Shown here piece after piece: positions 38,699 through 51,933 of a DNA stretch of 64,000 nt. The stretch is taken from positions 5,208,001-5,272,000 of the forward strand of contig JAVTVX010000010.1 in NCBI GenBank assembly GCA_033439265.1. The letters are read 5' to 3'. Position 1 is the first letter of the stretch. Each line of letters opens with the position of its first letter. Below the pieces are notes generated by a model. The model was not told where the DNA came from. It was given only the letters and a program-made list of their open reading frames with translations, and made no database searches. The translations under genes and the position numbers were made by a program. Source of the DNA: Dillenia suffruticosa (Eukaryota; Streptophyta; Magnoliopsida; Dilleniales; Dilleniaceae).

Positions 38699-39420
38699 AG
38701 TGTGGTTGGGCTAAAGCCATGAAAGTTGTGGTTGTGCTAAAGTCATGAAAGTTGATGAAACGTTATCAAAATGGTTTTTTTTTCTTACCGTATAAAAGAA
38801 AACAACTTTTTTTTGAAACTTTCTCCTCTTTTTTATGCCATTTGATATAACCTTATTTTTTCATGTCATTTTCATTTTTTTATCATTTTTAGTTATCTAA
38901 TTTATTAAAATATTCTCTCATACAAAATTATGTACATGCACAACTACACATTATTAAAGGATTTTTTTTTTATATTTCAAGGGTCCAGGTCGGTTGAATT
39001 ACCGTAAGATTCATAGCCTAAAAACCTTGCTGGCCTCCAAGGTTGTTTACTGTTATAAAATAGTTAGGCACCATTTGATGACTTTTGTGGCAATTAACTC
39101 TACTCAAACAAGGGTGAAAATGAAAAAAACAAAGGGACTTTCAAATGTATAATCATGACAAATGTTTGACAAATATGTTAATCCCTTGTTGCCAAATTGT
39201 TCTTTAAAAAACAAGGGACTTTTGTGGCGCTATATTATTTATTATTTGGTGGCATCAAGGGATTAACAAAACAATGATTGAAAATAGAGAAAAAAAAAAA
39301 AGAAAAAAAAAATACAAAGAAATTAATATCTTTAAATAATTGTCTGAGTTATTACAAAATGAGAAATATGGTAAGCATTTGTGTATTATTATCAAAAAAA
39401 AAATATTTTCCTCACTTTAT
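37320..39420. other. Intergenic region with (CT)n and (AT)n microsatellites
   Basis: A CT run lies at 37463-37493 and an uninterrupted (AT)n of about 43 bases at 38652-38694. A short direct duplication (GTGCTAAAGTCATGAAAGTT) is at about 38709-38755. No gene is seen. Confidence 0.8.
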
Positions 39421-39449
39421 ATAATACTTACTTTTAATTCTAATTTTGC

Positions 39450-42400
39450 TTGTTTATTCCATTAACAGTTGTGACAAATATTGAGAAAAATCCACGCTTT
39501 GTCTCGATGAGGAAATATTATGCTTACAAACTTCAAATAAGAGATAATAATAAATCTTTCTTATTACAATTTGCTCGAGCTTTACAACAAGACGTGGTAG
39601 ACATGTATATTAAATTAGAAATGAAAAAACTAGACTATTATCGATCACGACAGAAAGATGTTAGAAAAGAATTTCTCCAAGAGATTGTAGATACAGTAGC
39701 AGTAGGTGAAACTAAAGGATCAAAAATTGACCAAATAATTATCATGCTGGTAGGCTTCACAGGAGGCACAAGAAATATGAGACAAAAGTATACAAATACA
39801 ATGACACTGGTACAAAAATATGATAAACCAAATCTTTTTGTTTACCATTACATGCAACTCAAATTGGTAAAAAATTAAAGAATAGTTAAATCTAATGAAA
39901 AAGCCCAAAATAGGCTAGATTTAATCATCAGAATCTTTCATGCTAAACTTGAAAAACTAAAAGAACTATTTAAAAAAATTATTTTTAGTGAAGTTGTAGC
40001 ATACACATATGCCATAAAATTTCAAAAGAGGGGTTTACTACATGCTCATTTTCTGTTGAACTTGCAAGCTCAATATAAACTTTTCCACCTTGAAGAATAT
40101 GACAAATTCGTTTGGACTGAGATTCCAGATAAAAGTAAATATCCTTATTTATATCGAATGGTTGTGAAACACATGTTACTGGACCTTGTGGTGTACTAAA
40201 TCGCAAAAATATTTGTATAAGGAAAAATGGTGCTTGTTGGAATTCACATCCTAAACATTTTTGTGAAAGTGAGGGGACAATTCTTAGATAATAGATGGGT
40301 AGTGCCATATAACACTTACTTGTTGGCTCAATTTGACTACCATATTAACGTAAAAATATGCTTAACTATTAAATCAGTTAAATATATATACAAATATATC
40401 TGTGAAGGCCATGATCGAACAAGCTTTTATATTGTTGGTAAATGTGTAGCTACATAAATAAATGAGATATATAAATATCAATCTGCTAGGTGGGTCTCAC
40501 TTCCTGATGCAACTTGGAGAATTTTATGTTTTCCTTTGCATCAAATTAAGTCTTCTGTTTTCCATATTCAACTTCATTTGGAAAATTATCAGCTTGTGAG
40601 TTATAAGAAGCGTGACCAACTAAGAGATATCCTAAACAACCCACTGCATAGGAAAACTATGCTTATTGAGTTTTTACATGAATAGAATAGACATAGATGC
40701 TAAAAGTTTGAAATGTAAGTTCAATGATTATTTTGTTTGGAAAGCTGATCAAAAAGTATGGAAACTTAGAGATAGAGGACACTCTCTAGGTAGGATTATG
40801 AATGCTCATCCATCAAAGGGAGAACAATATTACTTGAGACTTCTTTTATTAAAAGTCAAAGGACCAAAATATTTTCAAGAATTGAAAATTTTCAATGGAG
40901 TCCAAGTAGATACTTTTCGAGAGGTAATATTGTTCCGTGGATTATTAAAAGAGGACAATACACAAGAACTTTGTATGCAAGAAATTTTATTATTTCATAT
41001 GTCATATGAAATGAGAAGATTATTTGCTACCCTTTTAATTTAATATTGTCCAAATGATCCTTAAAAAATGTGGCTCAAGTTTGAGGATGCAATGTCTGAA
41101 GATTTAATGAAATCTGGATTGACACCACCCATGGAAGTTAAAAAAAGAGTCATACAACAAATAGATCGCTTCCTGCAATCAATGGGTAGAAGTATATCTG
41201 ATTGTGGGCTTATCTTTCAGAATCTGAATTTGACCGGAGGGTTAAAAGTTAAGAAAGATGTGAAAGTTTCTGATATTGATTTACATGCAGTTTCTTTGCT
41301 CAACTCTACACTATTATACATGATAGAATATTTAGCAACCAAAGTAGTGCTTTTTCCATTGATGGATCTGGTAGAACCGAAAAAACTTTCTTGTATAGGG
41401 CACCTTTAGCCACCATTCGATCAAAAGGTTATAACATTAGTGATTGCCACTTCAGGAATAGTGGCATCTATTTTATCAAGCGGTAGAACTACACACTCCC
41501 ATTTTAAAATCTCAATCGATATCACAAATAGATCAACTTGTCGAGTAAGCAAACAGAGTTTCTTGACATATTTAATCAGAGAATGTAAGTTGATCATTTG
41601 GGATGAGGCATCGATGGCAAAAAAGGCTGCGATAAAAGGTCTAAATGATCTGTTGCAAGATATCATGGATTCTAAAGAACCATTTGATGAAAAAATTATT
41701 GTTTTTTGTGACGATTTTAGGAAAACTTTACTAGTTGTTTACAAAGGGACTAAATCTTAAATATTGAATGCTTGCTTAATAAATTCTCCTCTATGGCCAC
41801 TCCTTGAAAATCTTTCCCTAACAAGAAATATAAGAGCTACACTAGATCCTGAGTTTACAAAATTCCTTCTCAGAGTAGGGGATGGATCTGACCAAGCAGA
41901 TGACCATGGAAACATCAAAATGCTGGCTGCTATTTTTTTTAGAAATGAATGACACTGATGATGCATTACACAAATTGATAAACATAGTGAACCCTGAATT
42001 ATAATGTAAGTCAGACATGTTAACTTCTTTTTCATTCAATAGACCTATTTTAATCAAAAAAATGAATTTGTAGATGAAATAAATGATATTTTGCTCTACA
42101 AATTTCCTAGAATAATAACAAAATATACAAGTTATGAAGAAACACTAAATCCAAATGATGAGGCACAGTTTGAAGATTTTATTAATTCTCTTCCCCCCCA
42201 CACAGACTCTTTCTGAAACTAAATGCTCCGATCATTGTTGAGAAATTTAGACCTTGCAGAAGGTCATTGTAATGGAACTAGATTAATATGTAGAACACTA
42301 AACAAAAATATCATAGATGCTAAAATTGCAGTTGGTGACCTTACTGACAAGCAAGTATTCATTCATAGAATCTCACTTTAACCTCCAAGTGATAAGCAAT

Positions 42401-42753
42401 ATCCAGTTGCTTCTAGAAGAACTCAATTTCCTGATTGCTTGTGTCTAGCAATGACAATAAATAAAGTCCAAGGCCAAACACCTGAGTTCGTTGGCAATTA
42501 TTTTAAAGAGCTTGTTTTCTCAGATGATCAACTTTATGCCGCCCTTTCTCATGTTAGAACATCTTCGGCAATCAAATTAGTTATTAGACCCCCATTTTAT
42601 TCATGTCGAAATGTTCATTCAACAAAAAATGTAGTCTATACAAAGGTCCTTCAATATTCAAAACTAAAAACAAAGTACACATACTATCAGTTTTATTTAT
42701 TACTAATTTGTCTTGGTTTGTACATTTATAACTCTTGTTTAGTTTGTTTGTAA
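39450..42753 (+). mobile_element. Decayed Helitron Rep-helicase
   Basis: The plus strand carries a broken Helitron protein. An N-terminal part (39450-39878) reads YYAYKLQIRD...LLQFARALQQDVVDMYIKLE and VGFTGGTRNMRQKY. The HUH nickase motif GLLHAHFLLNL is at about 40032-40064. Rep-domain text follows (INEIYKYQSARWVSLPDATW, 40459-40518). The Pif1-like helicase has a decayed P-loop IDGSGRTEKTFLY near 41359 and a well preserved C-terminal motif CLAMTINKVQGQTPEFVGNY followed by DDQLYAALSHVRTSSAIKL (42439-42588). Many stops and frameshifts and a degraded P-loop (second glycine/lysine region altered) make it non-functional. The TC start and CTRR hairpin end could not be located. Confidence 0.88.
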
Positions 42754-44158
42754 TCAAATTCTTCTTCTTTTGAAAATACAGATAACAATGTCTAGATGTA
42801 TGCTTCCGGTGCTTGAAGTTAATGAACAAAGTAAATGATGGAAAGTTCTTGTTCAGGTTGTTGAACGAAACCATGCCCAACTTTTTCTAGTGTAACACAT
42901 TTTGTAACAATTTTTGATCGGAGAAGTGGACCTTACCAACATTTCGATTGTATTTACTTTTGACTCCTCTGCTCGGTCTAGTGTAACTTTTTCCTCAAGT
43001 TTGGAATTTTTTGTAACAATTTCGATTGTTTGTAATCACCCATACAGACTTGATAGCTCTACCTCTTCACGATATCTGCAAAGCTAACTTCTCAGACAAT
43101 TTTACATATTCATTAAGTGTTTTTCTCATTAATTCATACAAATTTTTGGAAATTTAAATTCCCTTCATTAAATGACCAAACCTTTCGTTATCTTCATGCC
43201 TCCACCTTAACCTAAACTATCTTTCTAAGGAAAATCAAATTCTTCCTCAACTTAGAATGTAACTTACATTACCAAGTGTCTTTTTTTTTTTAATCAACAG
43301 ATATCCTGAACCATATTTCGACTAATCCGATTCGAATATTGTCGAATTCAATTTTAGGAGAGTTTTCTCAAAATAGATGTTTTCATTATCAAATTTTGAA
43401 TTTGAGATTTGGTTAAGAAATTTAATTCCCTTACTCACTAGACCGATCATCTGTTGGTACATTACTAAGTGTTTTCTCATAACCATTATGCAATCAAATT
43501 TTTACCTTACCAAAACCTTCAATTTTTTCTTCACTTAAATTAGCAATATAATCTGACAATCATATTTATCAAATTCACATATTATGCTAATTTTGAAGAG
43601 TTCTATTGTCATAGTTTTTAATAATTGGATGAATCATCCATTTAATTTCACCATTTTGAACTCACACATTTGGATAGCATCTGTAATTGAAGAGAATTGT
43701 ATAACAACAAAATAAAAAATTTTCCTATTCAACAAAGGAAGTTCTCTTTTAGGAATTTTAATTTGATTTATTGTCACAAAATTTTTAGAGTAAATAAATG
43801 TTCAAAGATAATATTCAGAACTAGGGTATGGAAGACTGACAGGTTAAGAGCCAAAGTGTCAAACCTACCGGTTCCCTTTGGCCCATGAAAAGAAACTTTT
43901 GTGAAAAATATTTTAGGAGATTAGGAAGGCTTCATGTCATGCCTCTTTTGCACAATACATATACTAATTGCTAAAGCATGCAGCTGTCATTTACTGCATA
44001 TATTAATTATTATTTCTCCGAGTTTCTTTTGCAATTGCATGTTGACCCCTTGAAACCCAAATGCTCCACTTTGATTTGTAGGTCCATTCATCCTTTACCT
44101 TTCAAATCGAAATTTGCAAGTCCTCTCCTGATTGTGTATCAACTACTATTCAATTCCT

Positions 44159-44163
<5 letters not shown>
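42754..44163. other. Non-coding flank of the Helitron
   Basis: AT-rich DNA without recognisable genes. It may contain the Helitron's 3' portion, since no terminus was recognised. Short frames such as 43697-43888 have no domain. Confidence 0.4.

Positions 44164-44208
<45 letters not shown>
44164..44208. repeat. (CT)n microsatellite
   Basis: About 22 perfect CT dinucleotides. A G15-type run follows at about 44350-44363. Confidence 0.95.
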
Positions 44209-44210
<2 letters not shown>

Positions 44211-45096
44211 TATAAATTGCTAATTAAAAAAGAGGAGATATGGTGGACGGGGATGGATCTAGAAATTATGACTTTGGGGACGAGGATGGAAGAAAGTTTA
44301 AAATTTTGAAAGAGATGTATACTCGCGGTTGGAGGAAGAAGAAGAAAAAGGGGGGGGGGGGGGCGGGGGAGAGCACGTGACTTGCATGTGCCAAATTAAG
44401 AAAACAATAACAATAGCGCAAATCACGGAGGATAAAGCGTTGACGGAGGGGCTTAGCTTTAGGTAGCAGAAATTGTGTGTACATGGGGTAAAGTGTCACT
44501 TTTTAAATCATAAGGGGGATTAAATGTAATTTTTCCATTTTAACTTTCCTAACCAACTAGACCGTTAGGAGCAAACAAATAAACATGTGAGCAAGCACAC
44601 CATGCATACCCAACAATAACATTATTTCCAAAATCTTCTCGCAAGTGAAATAAATAAATAAATCGAGGGTCAGATGGTCGGACAAGACTAGCACGAGTTG
44701 GATGGTCATGTTTGGCGCTTGCCTGTAGTGCAAGAAAACATTAATTAATAAAACTAATAATTTATATAAATATATATATTTAAAAAAATATCATCACCTC
44801 TTCTTTTGATCCGCGTTCTAGAATTCACAATTCCTTTAAAATTTGAAGTGAGTTTTTAATTAAAAATAAATATAATAATAATTTATATATTTTTAATACA
44901 GAAAGTTTCGACTTCTATTTATAAAATCTTATCTTTTTAACAATTATTTTATTTTATTTTATTTTATTTTAAATATTCAAAATAAAAGAGGTTTGAACTA
45001 TAAGTTTTTGGTTGAGGTTCATCAGTTAAGCCACACGGAGAGTCAGATCTCCACCATAATGTGGATGTTGTCTGCTTGAGTAATATTCTATTCCTT

Positions 45097-45308
45097 AAAA
45101 ATATAAAGAAATATTATTTTAAATATTCGATTCAAATCCGTCATTCATACTTGGGAAGATGAACCAACGTGATTCGCATGATTTTGATTTTTGACCATAA
45201 ACTTTAAATATTAAGAAATACTATTTAAAATTTTCAATTCAAATCATTCATTCATACTTGGGAAGATGAACACACGTGTCTTCTATGATTATGATTTTTG
45301 ACCCTAAA
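45097..45308. repeat. Tandem duplication, two copies of about 106 bases
   Basis: Both halves share TTCATACTTGGGAAGATGAA, an AACG/CACGTG segment and ATGATT(T/A)TGATTTTTGACC. It is diverged and non-coding. Confidence 0.8.
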
Positions 45309-46200
45309 TCTAGCGCCCGCCCCGGTATCCTTTCATTATATAATGTCTTGTTGTTTTTCTTATTAACCTATTGATATCTTAATAATTTTACCGATTCGAT
45401 TTGATTTGAATATCATGATATTTATTTAATATTTAATTCTTTTAATACTTATTTTTTTATTCAAAAAATTTAAATTTAAGATTTTAATTAAAAGAGTTTA
45501 GTATCTGATCAGTAATGTTCTTGTCATGAATTTAAAATTCTTAAAAGCTGTAACTTAATATCAAAGTCTTGTCATTTGAATGTCAAATTATCTTAGAAAA
45601 TGGCTTCATGGAGTTTATATTCATTCGAATGTCAAATGAATCACATGAACATATCCCACCAGATAATTCCGCCATATGTCCATCCTTTTTGCAATATTTC
45701 AGACATATTTTTAATCCATGTTAATGCCAATGGAACTTATCATCGATGTAGGAAATCTCATTGTAAACCACCGGGGCCACTTACATTTAATGGTAATAAA
45801 GGCTCTTCTTTTATTATAAGATTAAGATTTCGAGTTCAAAATTATCATTATTTTGTTAAAATGATGTCGTCCTTTATAATAAATAAATAAAGTATCGTGT
45901 AGATCAAAATATAAGTATAGTGAATTCATTGTCAATTATATTTAATACATTAATGGATAATCAATCTAATAGGATGAGATGTTATATTTTTTAACCAAAT
46001 ATCAAATTCAAAACTTAAAAATGAAAAAAAAAAAAAAACTATACTGAAAAAATTGCCCTCTATAAAGGATCCCTATTAACTTTCAAATTGGATTAATCGA
46101 AATATGATTTTAGATATCAATCGGTAATTCTAAACGTGAGCACCATAAAAAAAAAAGAAAAAAAATCATATTTAACACACTTGCTCAACATAACCTAAGT

Positions 46201-46988
46201 GAGTCATGTTCCGAAATAACTCAAAAAAAATAAATAAATAACCTTGGAACCAAATAAATTTTGGATATAACCTCATTTTCTCACGGGTTGGGCACGCGAA
46301 GTAGCATCCGGTTGGCCGAAACCCGTGTCGCGTTTTCAAGACGCGACAAGCTTACGCCGCCGCCCGCAGCACCCGGCGGCCCCTCCCCCTGCCTCCCGCG
46401 GCTATGCTCCGCTCCCCCTCCTTCCCCCCGCGGCTCTCTCTCTCCCTCCCTCCCCCACCTGCGGCTCTGCTCCACTCCCCCTCCCTCCCGCCCGCAATGC
46501 TCCTGTCTCCCTCCCTCCCCCGCCCGTAGCTATGCTCTTGCGAGGGAGAGAGAGAGAGAGAGACAGCTGACAGCTGTGGGTGGGGAGGGAAAGAGAGAGC
46601 CATGGGAGGAGGGAGGGAGAGAGAGAGAGTCGCAGGGGGAGAGAGGGAGGGAGAGAGAGTCGCGGGGGAGGGAGGGGGAGTGGAGCAGAGCCGCGGGCGG
46701 CAAAGGGAGGGGCTGCCGGGTGCTGCTGGCGGTGGCGGAGGCTTGTCGCGTCTTCAAGACGCGACAAGCTGTGTTTCGTCTTCAAGAAGCGACAAGCTGT
46801 GTCTCGTCTTCAAAAAGCGACAAGCTGTGTCGCATTTTAAAGACGCGACACGAGAGTTTCGGTCAACCGGATGCTACCACGTGGTGTCGCGTATCCAACC
46901 TGCGAAAAGATGAGGTTAATTTTGAAATTTTTTTGGTCACGAGGTTATTTAAATTTTTTTTTTTATTGAATTATTTCGGAACATGACT
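46201..46988. mobile_element. MULE-like foldback MITE with mirrored CT/GA core
   Basis: The ends GAGTCATGTTCCGAAATAA and TTATTTCGGAACATGACT form terminal inverted repeats related to those of 28084-28732; imperfect complementarity extends about 75 bases inward. CCTAAG occurs directly outside both ends (46194-46199, 46990-46995), a partial target duplication. The left half of the core (46375-46530) is pyrimidine-rich and the right half (46545-46720) purine-rich, so the element can fold back on itself. It is non-autonomous. The 241-codon plus-strand frame over it is low complexity, rich in R/G/E and S/P, and not a gene. Confidence 0.8.
46741..46852. repeat. Palindromic minisatellite inside the MULE-like element
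   Basis: Four tandem units of about 28 bases, each built on GTCGCGTCTTCAAGACGCGA or a mutated form and followed by CAAGCTGT. Every unit is itself an inverted repeat. A single copy of the same palindrome occurs near 46325 at the element's other end and in the two sister elements. Confidence 0.85.
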
Positions 46989-46995
46989 GCCTAAG

Positions 46996-48456
46996 AAAAG
47001 TAACAACCTTAATTATTTCTTAGCTTATATTTGGACTTCGTGAGGAGAAACATGGAGCCACGTAAATGGCCGATCCAAAAGCTAGTTTTGAGCTGAGTAG
47101 ACACAACTGAAATTAGTATAAAAGATGAAAAGAAAAGGCTTTTAGTACGTTTACTTAAACTTATTTTTAACACCTTATAAGTCACTAAAACTTATAAAAT
47201 ATTTTTAAAATTTATAAATTCTACTTCTTATTTTAAAATAAATCATTAAAATGTTTTGATAAAATAAAATAAAACTATTTATAATATATTCTGTGAATTT
47301 ATACATTATTATCGTGTTTGGTACCAATTAATTTTAATAAGTTTTTTTTAGTATTAGAATAATTAAGAATGATAAAATACCATTAATATCATATAAATAG
47401 CTATTTACTAACATGAAAAGAATAAGTGTGAGATAATGAAATATTAATAAAAACAATTTAGTCAATTTACGGGCTAAAAAATAGTTTATACATTTTAAAT
47501 GTTTTATTGTTTTAAAAAACTACGAAATAAATTTCATGAATATATAAGTTTTCAAGCATTTTATAGGTTATTTTGAAAATTTTATAAGTTTAATTAAATA
47601 TTCTTTAGTCTCAAGTCACCGGTGAGAAAAAGTTGACGTCATAAAAGATGACTCCTATGAATAGAACTGAGGAGGCCTGGGACACTTCATGAGAGAGATT
47701 TAGGAACATAAATTTTCTAATTAGGTTCATAAAGAGTTAATGGCTTTTACTAAAAAAAAATGATTTTTAATGAATACTCTTCCATTTTATTTTTTAATTT
47801 AACTCACGAAACTCAAATTCTTATTCGTGTATGAGAATTTGATCCGTTTGACTTAAACCCACTGTAGTTATTTATTTTTTACCGTTGGTATATTTTTTTG
47901 TTATAAAAGAGAGTATTGTCCTCGACATGGATGAAAACTTGAGAGTATTGTCCTTGACATGGATGAAAACTTGAATTGGATATTTTAAGTCAAAATAATG
48001 AGTTTTCATTGAACCCAAGAAGTATAGGTCGGTGGATCTTTAATTCAACGTTAGATTTATACGTGAATAATTATATATTGTGAATTGTCATATAAGATTA
48101 GTCTCATTTAAAAGTCTCAACTAAGGTTTAAGGAAATTGGGTTTTAATGTATAAAAAATGGTGCAAAACTTTTAAATATGGAGAGATCAAAAGATAATTT
48201 TTATTTTATGATGGATACGATAGAATTATAAAAAAAGATAAAGGATGATTTTTTAAATCCTAGGAAAGTTATCTTTAAAGGCATTATAGTCTCCAAATTA
48301 TAAGTATCGAAAACTTTCTAACTCCCAGTTACTAAGAGAGAAAACAAAATACTAAAAAGGGATACATATTAATCTGTAAGATCAACCTAGGATCTAAACA
48401 GTCCTTTGGTTTCTATGAAATCAAATACACTTATCTAACAATTCTTAATGATTGAA
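46996..48456. other. AT-rich intergenic DNA
   Basis: No gene is seen. A 31-32 base direct duplication (GAGTATTGTCC(T)TGACATGG and ATGAAAACTT) lies at about 47912-47973. Confidence 0.6.
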
Positions 48457-49234
48457 TATCATTACAAAAAAATACAGATTTAGCGACGGAAAAAATTTAT
48501 CGTTATTTTACGACGGATTTAGATATGAAAAATTTTTTCATTACTATTTTGTAACAAAATTTATGACGAAAACCTATTCGTGATTAAATTAGTAACGGAT
48601 ACACGATTCGTACCTAAAGTCGTCGTTAATTGACGACGAAAAATTTTTCATGACTAAATTTGTTACTAATTGACGATGAAAAATTTTTCGTTATAAAATT
48701 TGTCGTTAATTAGCGATAAATAATAATTCAGTGATTATATTTTGCTGCGGATACTGTTATCCGTCGTTAAATTTAGTCATGAAAAAATTTTCATGGCAAA
48801 TTTCATCGCCAATTTGTTACAAAAATTTTTTATCGCTGATTAGTCAAAAAAATATTTATCACAAAATTTAGCAACAAACTTGAAAATTCGTGATTAAATT
48901 CGTCCCTAATTAGCCACAAAAAAGAAATTCGAGACAAAATTTGTCGCTAATTAGTTAAAATAACTATTCCTAACTAAATTTGTGACTAATTTAATATCGG
49001 TATTTCAAAATTTATAACTAATTTCGTAACTAAATTTCTTTTATTTTCAACTGTATCTCTCTTTTTAATCTATTTTGAATAACAGAATCTAATTAAATAT
49101 ATAGTGAATATTACAATTCTCATCAAATTGACAATTTTCAATAATAAATAATTTAATCAATCTGTAATAAACAATTTTTAATTAGTCAACACTGTCAAGT
49201 TCACCCTTCATATTTTTCATTTTCTACGTCCATT

Positions 49235-50206
49235 CGCTTCTCTCATATAATTCAAACGTTTTTGAAAGTTCAATTATTTAACTTCATCCGTATCATCATC
49301 AACAAAAAAATAGTAAATCATACATCCATATTCAGTGATTTATTTCATCTAGTAAGTAAACCAAACAATAGTTTTCGGATTACATGGCAGTGAGACAAAT
49401 GACTACTGATAGGCGATTGTCTATTTATAGACTTTTCTATAGTTTTAAAAAAATAAAAATAAGAGATAATAAAATACAAAATACTAATTTAAAAAAAAAA
49501 AGATTAACTTAATGACGGATTTATCATTTTATATTTTATTTTATTATTTTATTTTATATTAAAAATCATATTTATAATTTTATAATATTTTTAAAATAAC
49601 ATTTTATTTTTTCTTTATTTTATTTTTTAAAATAAAAGATTATTTTATTTTAAATTAAGATTGTATTATTTTGCAACAAATTATCATTTTATATTATTTT
49701 ATTATTATTAATAAAATACATATAGTTCAAAAGTTTTTGAAAATTTCAATTGTTTAATTTTATTCGTTATTGTCATCAACAAAAAAAGATAATAAATCAT
49801 ATATTCATGTCCAACGATTTATTTCGTCTGGTAAGTAAATCAAACAATAGTTTTTGAATTACAGCGGTAGTGAGATAGATAACTACTGATAGGCAGTTGT
49901 CCATTTATAAACTATTCTATAGTTTCAAAAAAATAATAAAAAAAGATAATAAAATACAAAATACTAATTTTTTTTTTAAAAATGATTAACTTAGCGACGA
50001 ATTTTTTATTTTATATTTTATTTTATTATATTATTTTATATTAAAAATCATATTTATAATTTTATAATATTTTAAAATTACATTTTATTTTTTCTTTATT
50101 TTATTTTTTAAAATAAGAGATTATTTTATTTTAAATTAAGATTTTATCATTTTATAACAAATTATCATTTTATATTATTTTATTATTATTAATAAAATAT
50201 GATCAT
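49235..50206. repeat. Internal tandem duplication of the CACTA element (2 x about 480 bases)
   Basis: Two consecutive copies (about 49235-49725 and 49726-50206) share TTATTTC(A/G)TCT(A/G)GTAAGTAAA, ACTACTGATAGGC(G/A), AAGATAATAAAATACAAAAT and a long T/A-rich tail. They differ by scattered substitutions. Non-coding. Confidence 0.8.
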
Positions 50207-51933
50207 AAATTAACAATTCATATTTTAATTTATTTTATTTTTTATATTAACAAATCATATTAATATAGTAATTAAAACTATATATATATATGACAAATAA
50301 AAAATATAATAATAAATAATATGTTAAACAAAATATATATATTATAAAATATAAAAAAATAAAATTTTATTTTAAAATTTAGTGACGGATTTGATAATTC
50401 CGTCGCTAAATTTAGCGAAGTAAATAAAAAATTTATTGCTAAATTAATTTATTATTTAATTATGATATTAATATTTTCTTTTATTTCACTATATTTAAAT
50501 TTAGCGACGGAAATAAAAAATCCATCGCTAAATAAATTTATTATTTAATTATTATATTAATATTCTTTTTTATTTAATTATATTTTAAATTTAGCGATGA
50601 AAATCTCAAATCTATCGTCAAATTAATTTATTTTTTAATTATTACATGAATATTTTAATTTTATTTAATTTATTTAAATTAAGCATGGATATAGATTTTC
50701 CGTCACTAAATTTAGCGATGGAAAGATAAAATCCATCACAAAATTAATTTATTTTTTAATTATTATGTTAATATTTTATTTAAATTTAGTGACATAAATA
50801 AAAATCTGTCTCTAAATTAATTTATTATTTAATTATTATATTAATATTTTATTTTATTTTAGAATTTTATTATTTTTTATTTTATAAAAAATTATCATAT
50901 TTATTATTTTTAATTAGTATGGTTTATTTTACTTTTATTTTAATGTTAGTATATTTAATGTTATTCTTATTTTCAATAATTAATGTTAGTATATTTTATT
51001 TTTATTTTATCTTTTAAAGAATAAAATTAATATATTTTTTAATTCATTTATTATTTTATTTTATCTTTTTTTTTTAAGAATAATATATTATTTTATATTA
51101 GTTTAGTGTTATTAAAAAAATGTTAGTAAAAGATAACAAGTAAAAAATAAAAATGAATTAGACAGGTAACTCTATGGTTTCTTGTTATATTTTGATAATT
51201 TCTAGGTTTGAGTCTCATTGGAAGCGTTGGAGAGGCATTTTTCACGGAATAAAGGAGGTAAGCGCATGAGCGGGCGAGCGGGGAGGTCAGCTAGGTAGCA
51301 TCATGCGCATCAGCGAGTCCCGTCGGGGGGGTCAAGTGCGTGATCGGGCAAGTGCAGGTGCATAGGCGGGTCACGGAGCGGGGTGCGTGCTCACGTGTGC
51401 GGTCGAGATTAAATAAAAAATATAATAATACTTAATTTAGTAACGAATCTAGATCTATCGCTAAATAAAATAAAATAAAATAATAACATAATAATATAAT
51501 AATATAATAATTAAATAACATATATATAATAAATAAATAATATAACAATATATAATTTAGTGACGGATTCCTCGGATTCGTCACTAAATTAAAATAATTA
51601 AATTAAATAAAATATTAATATAATGATTAAATAAAATATATTTAATAAATGAAAAATATAATCAGATATAATAAAATTTAGCGACGGATTCCTTTGATCC
51701 GTCGCTAAATTAAATATAATAAAATAAAATAAAATAGTAATATAATAATTAAAATATATATATATATAATAAATAAAAATTACAATAATGTTTAATATAA
51801 TTTAGCGATAGATTTCATGGATCCGTCGCTAAATTAAAGAATTCATCACTAAATTAAATATAATTAAGTAAAATAAAATATTAATATAATAATTAAAATA
51901 TATATATAACAAATTAAAATTACAATAATATAT

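Noticed and set aside
46261..46986. A 241-codon plus-strand open frame
   Set aside because: It covers the mirrored CT/GA core of the element at 46201-46988, with overlapping open frames on both strands and no domain.
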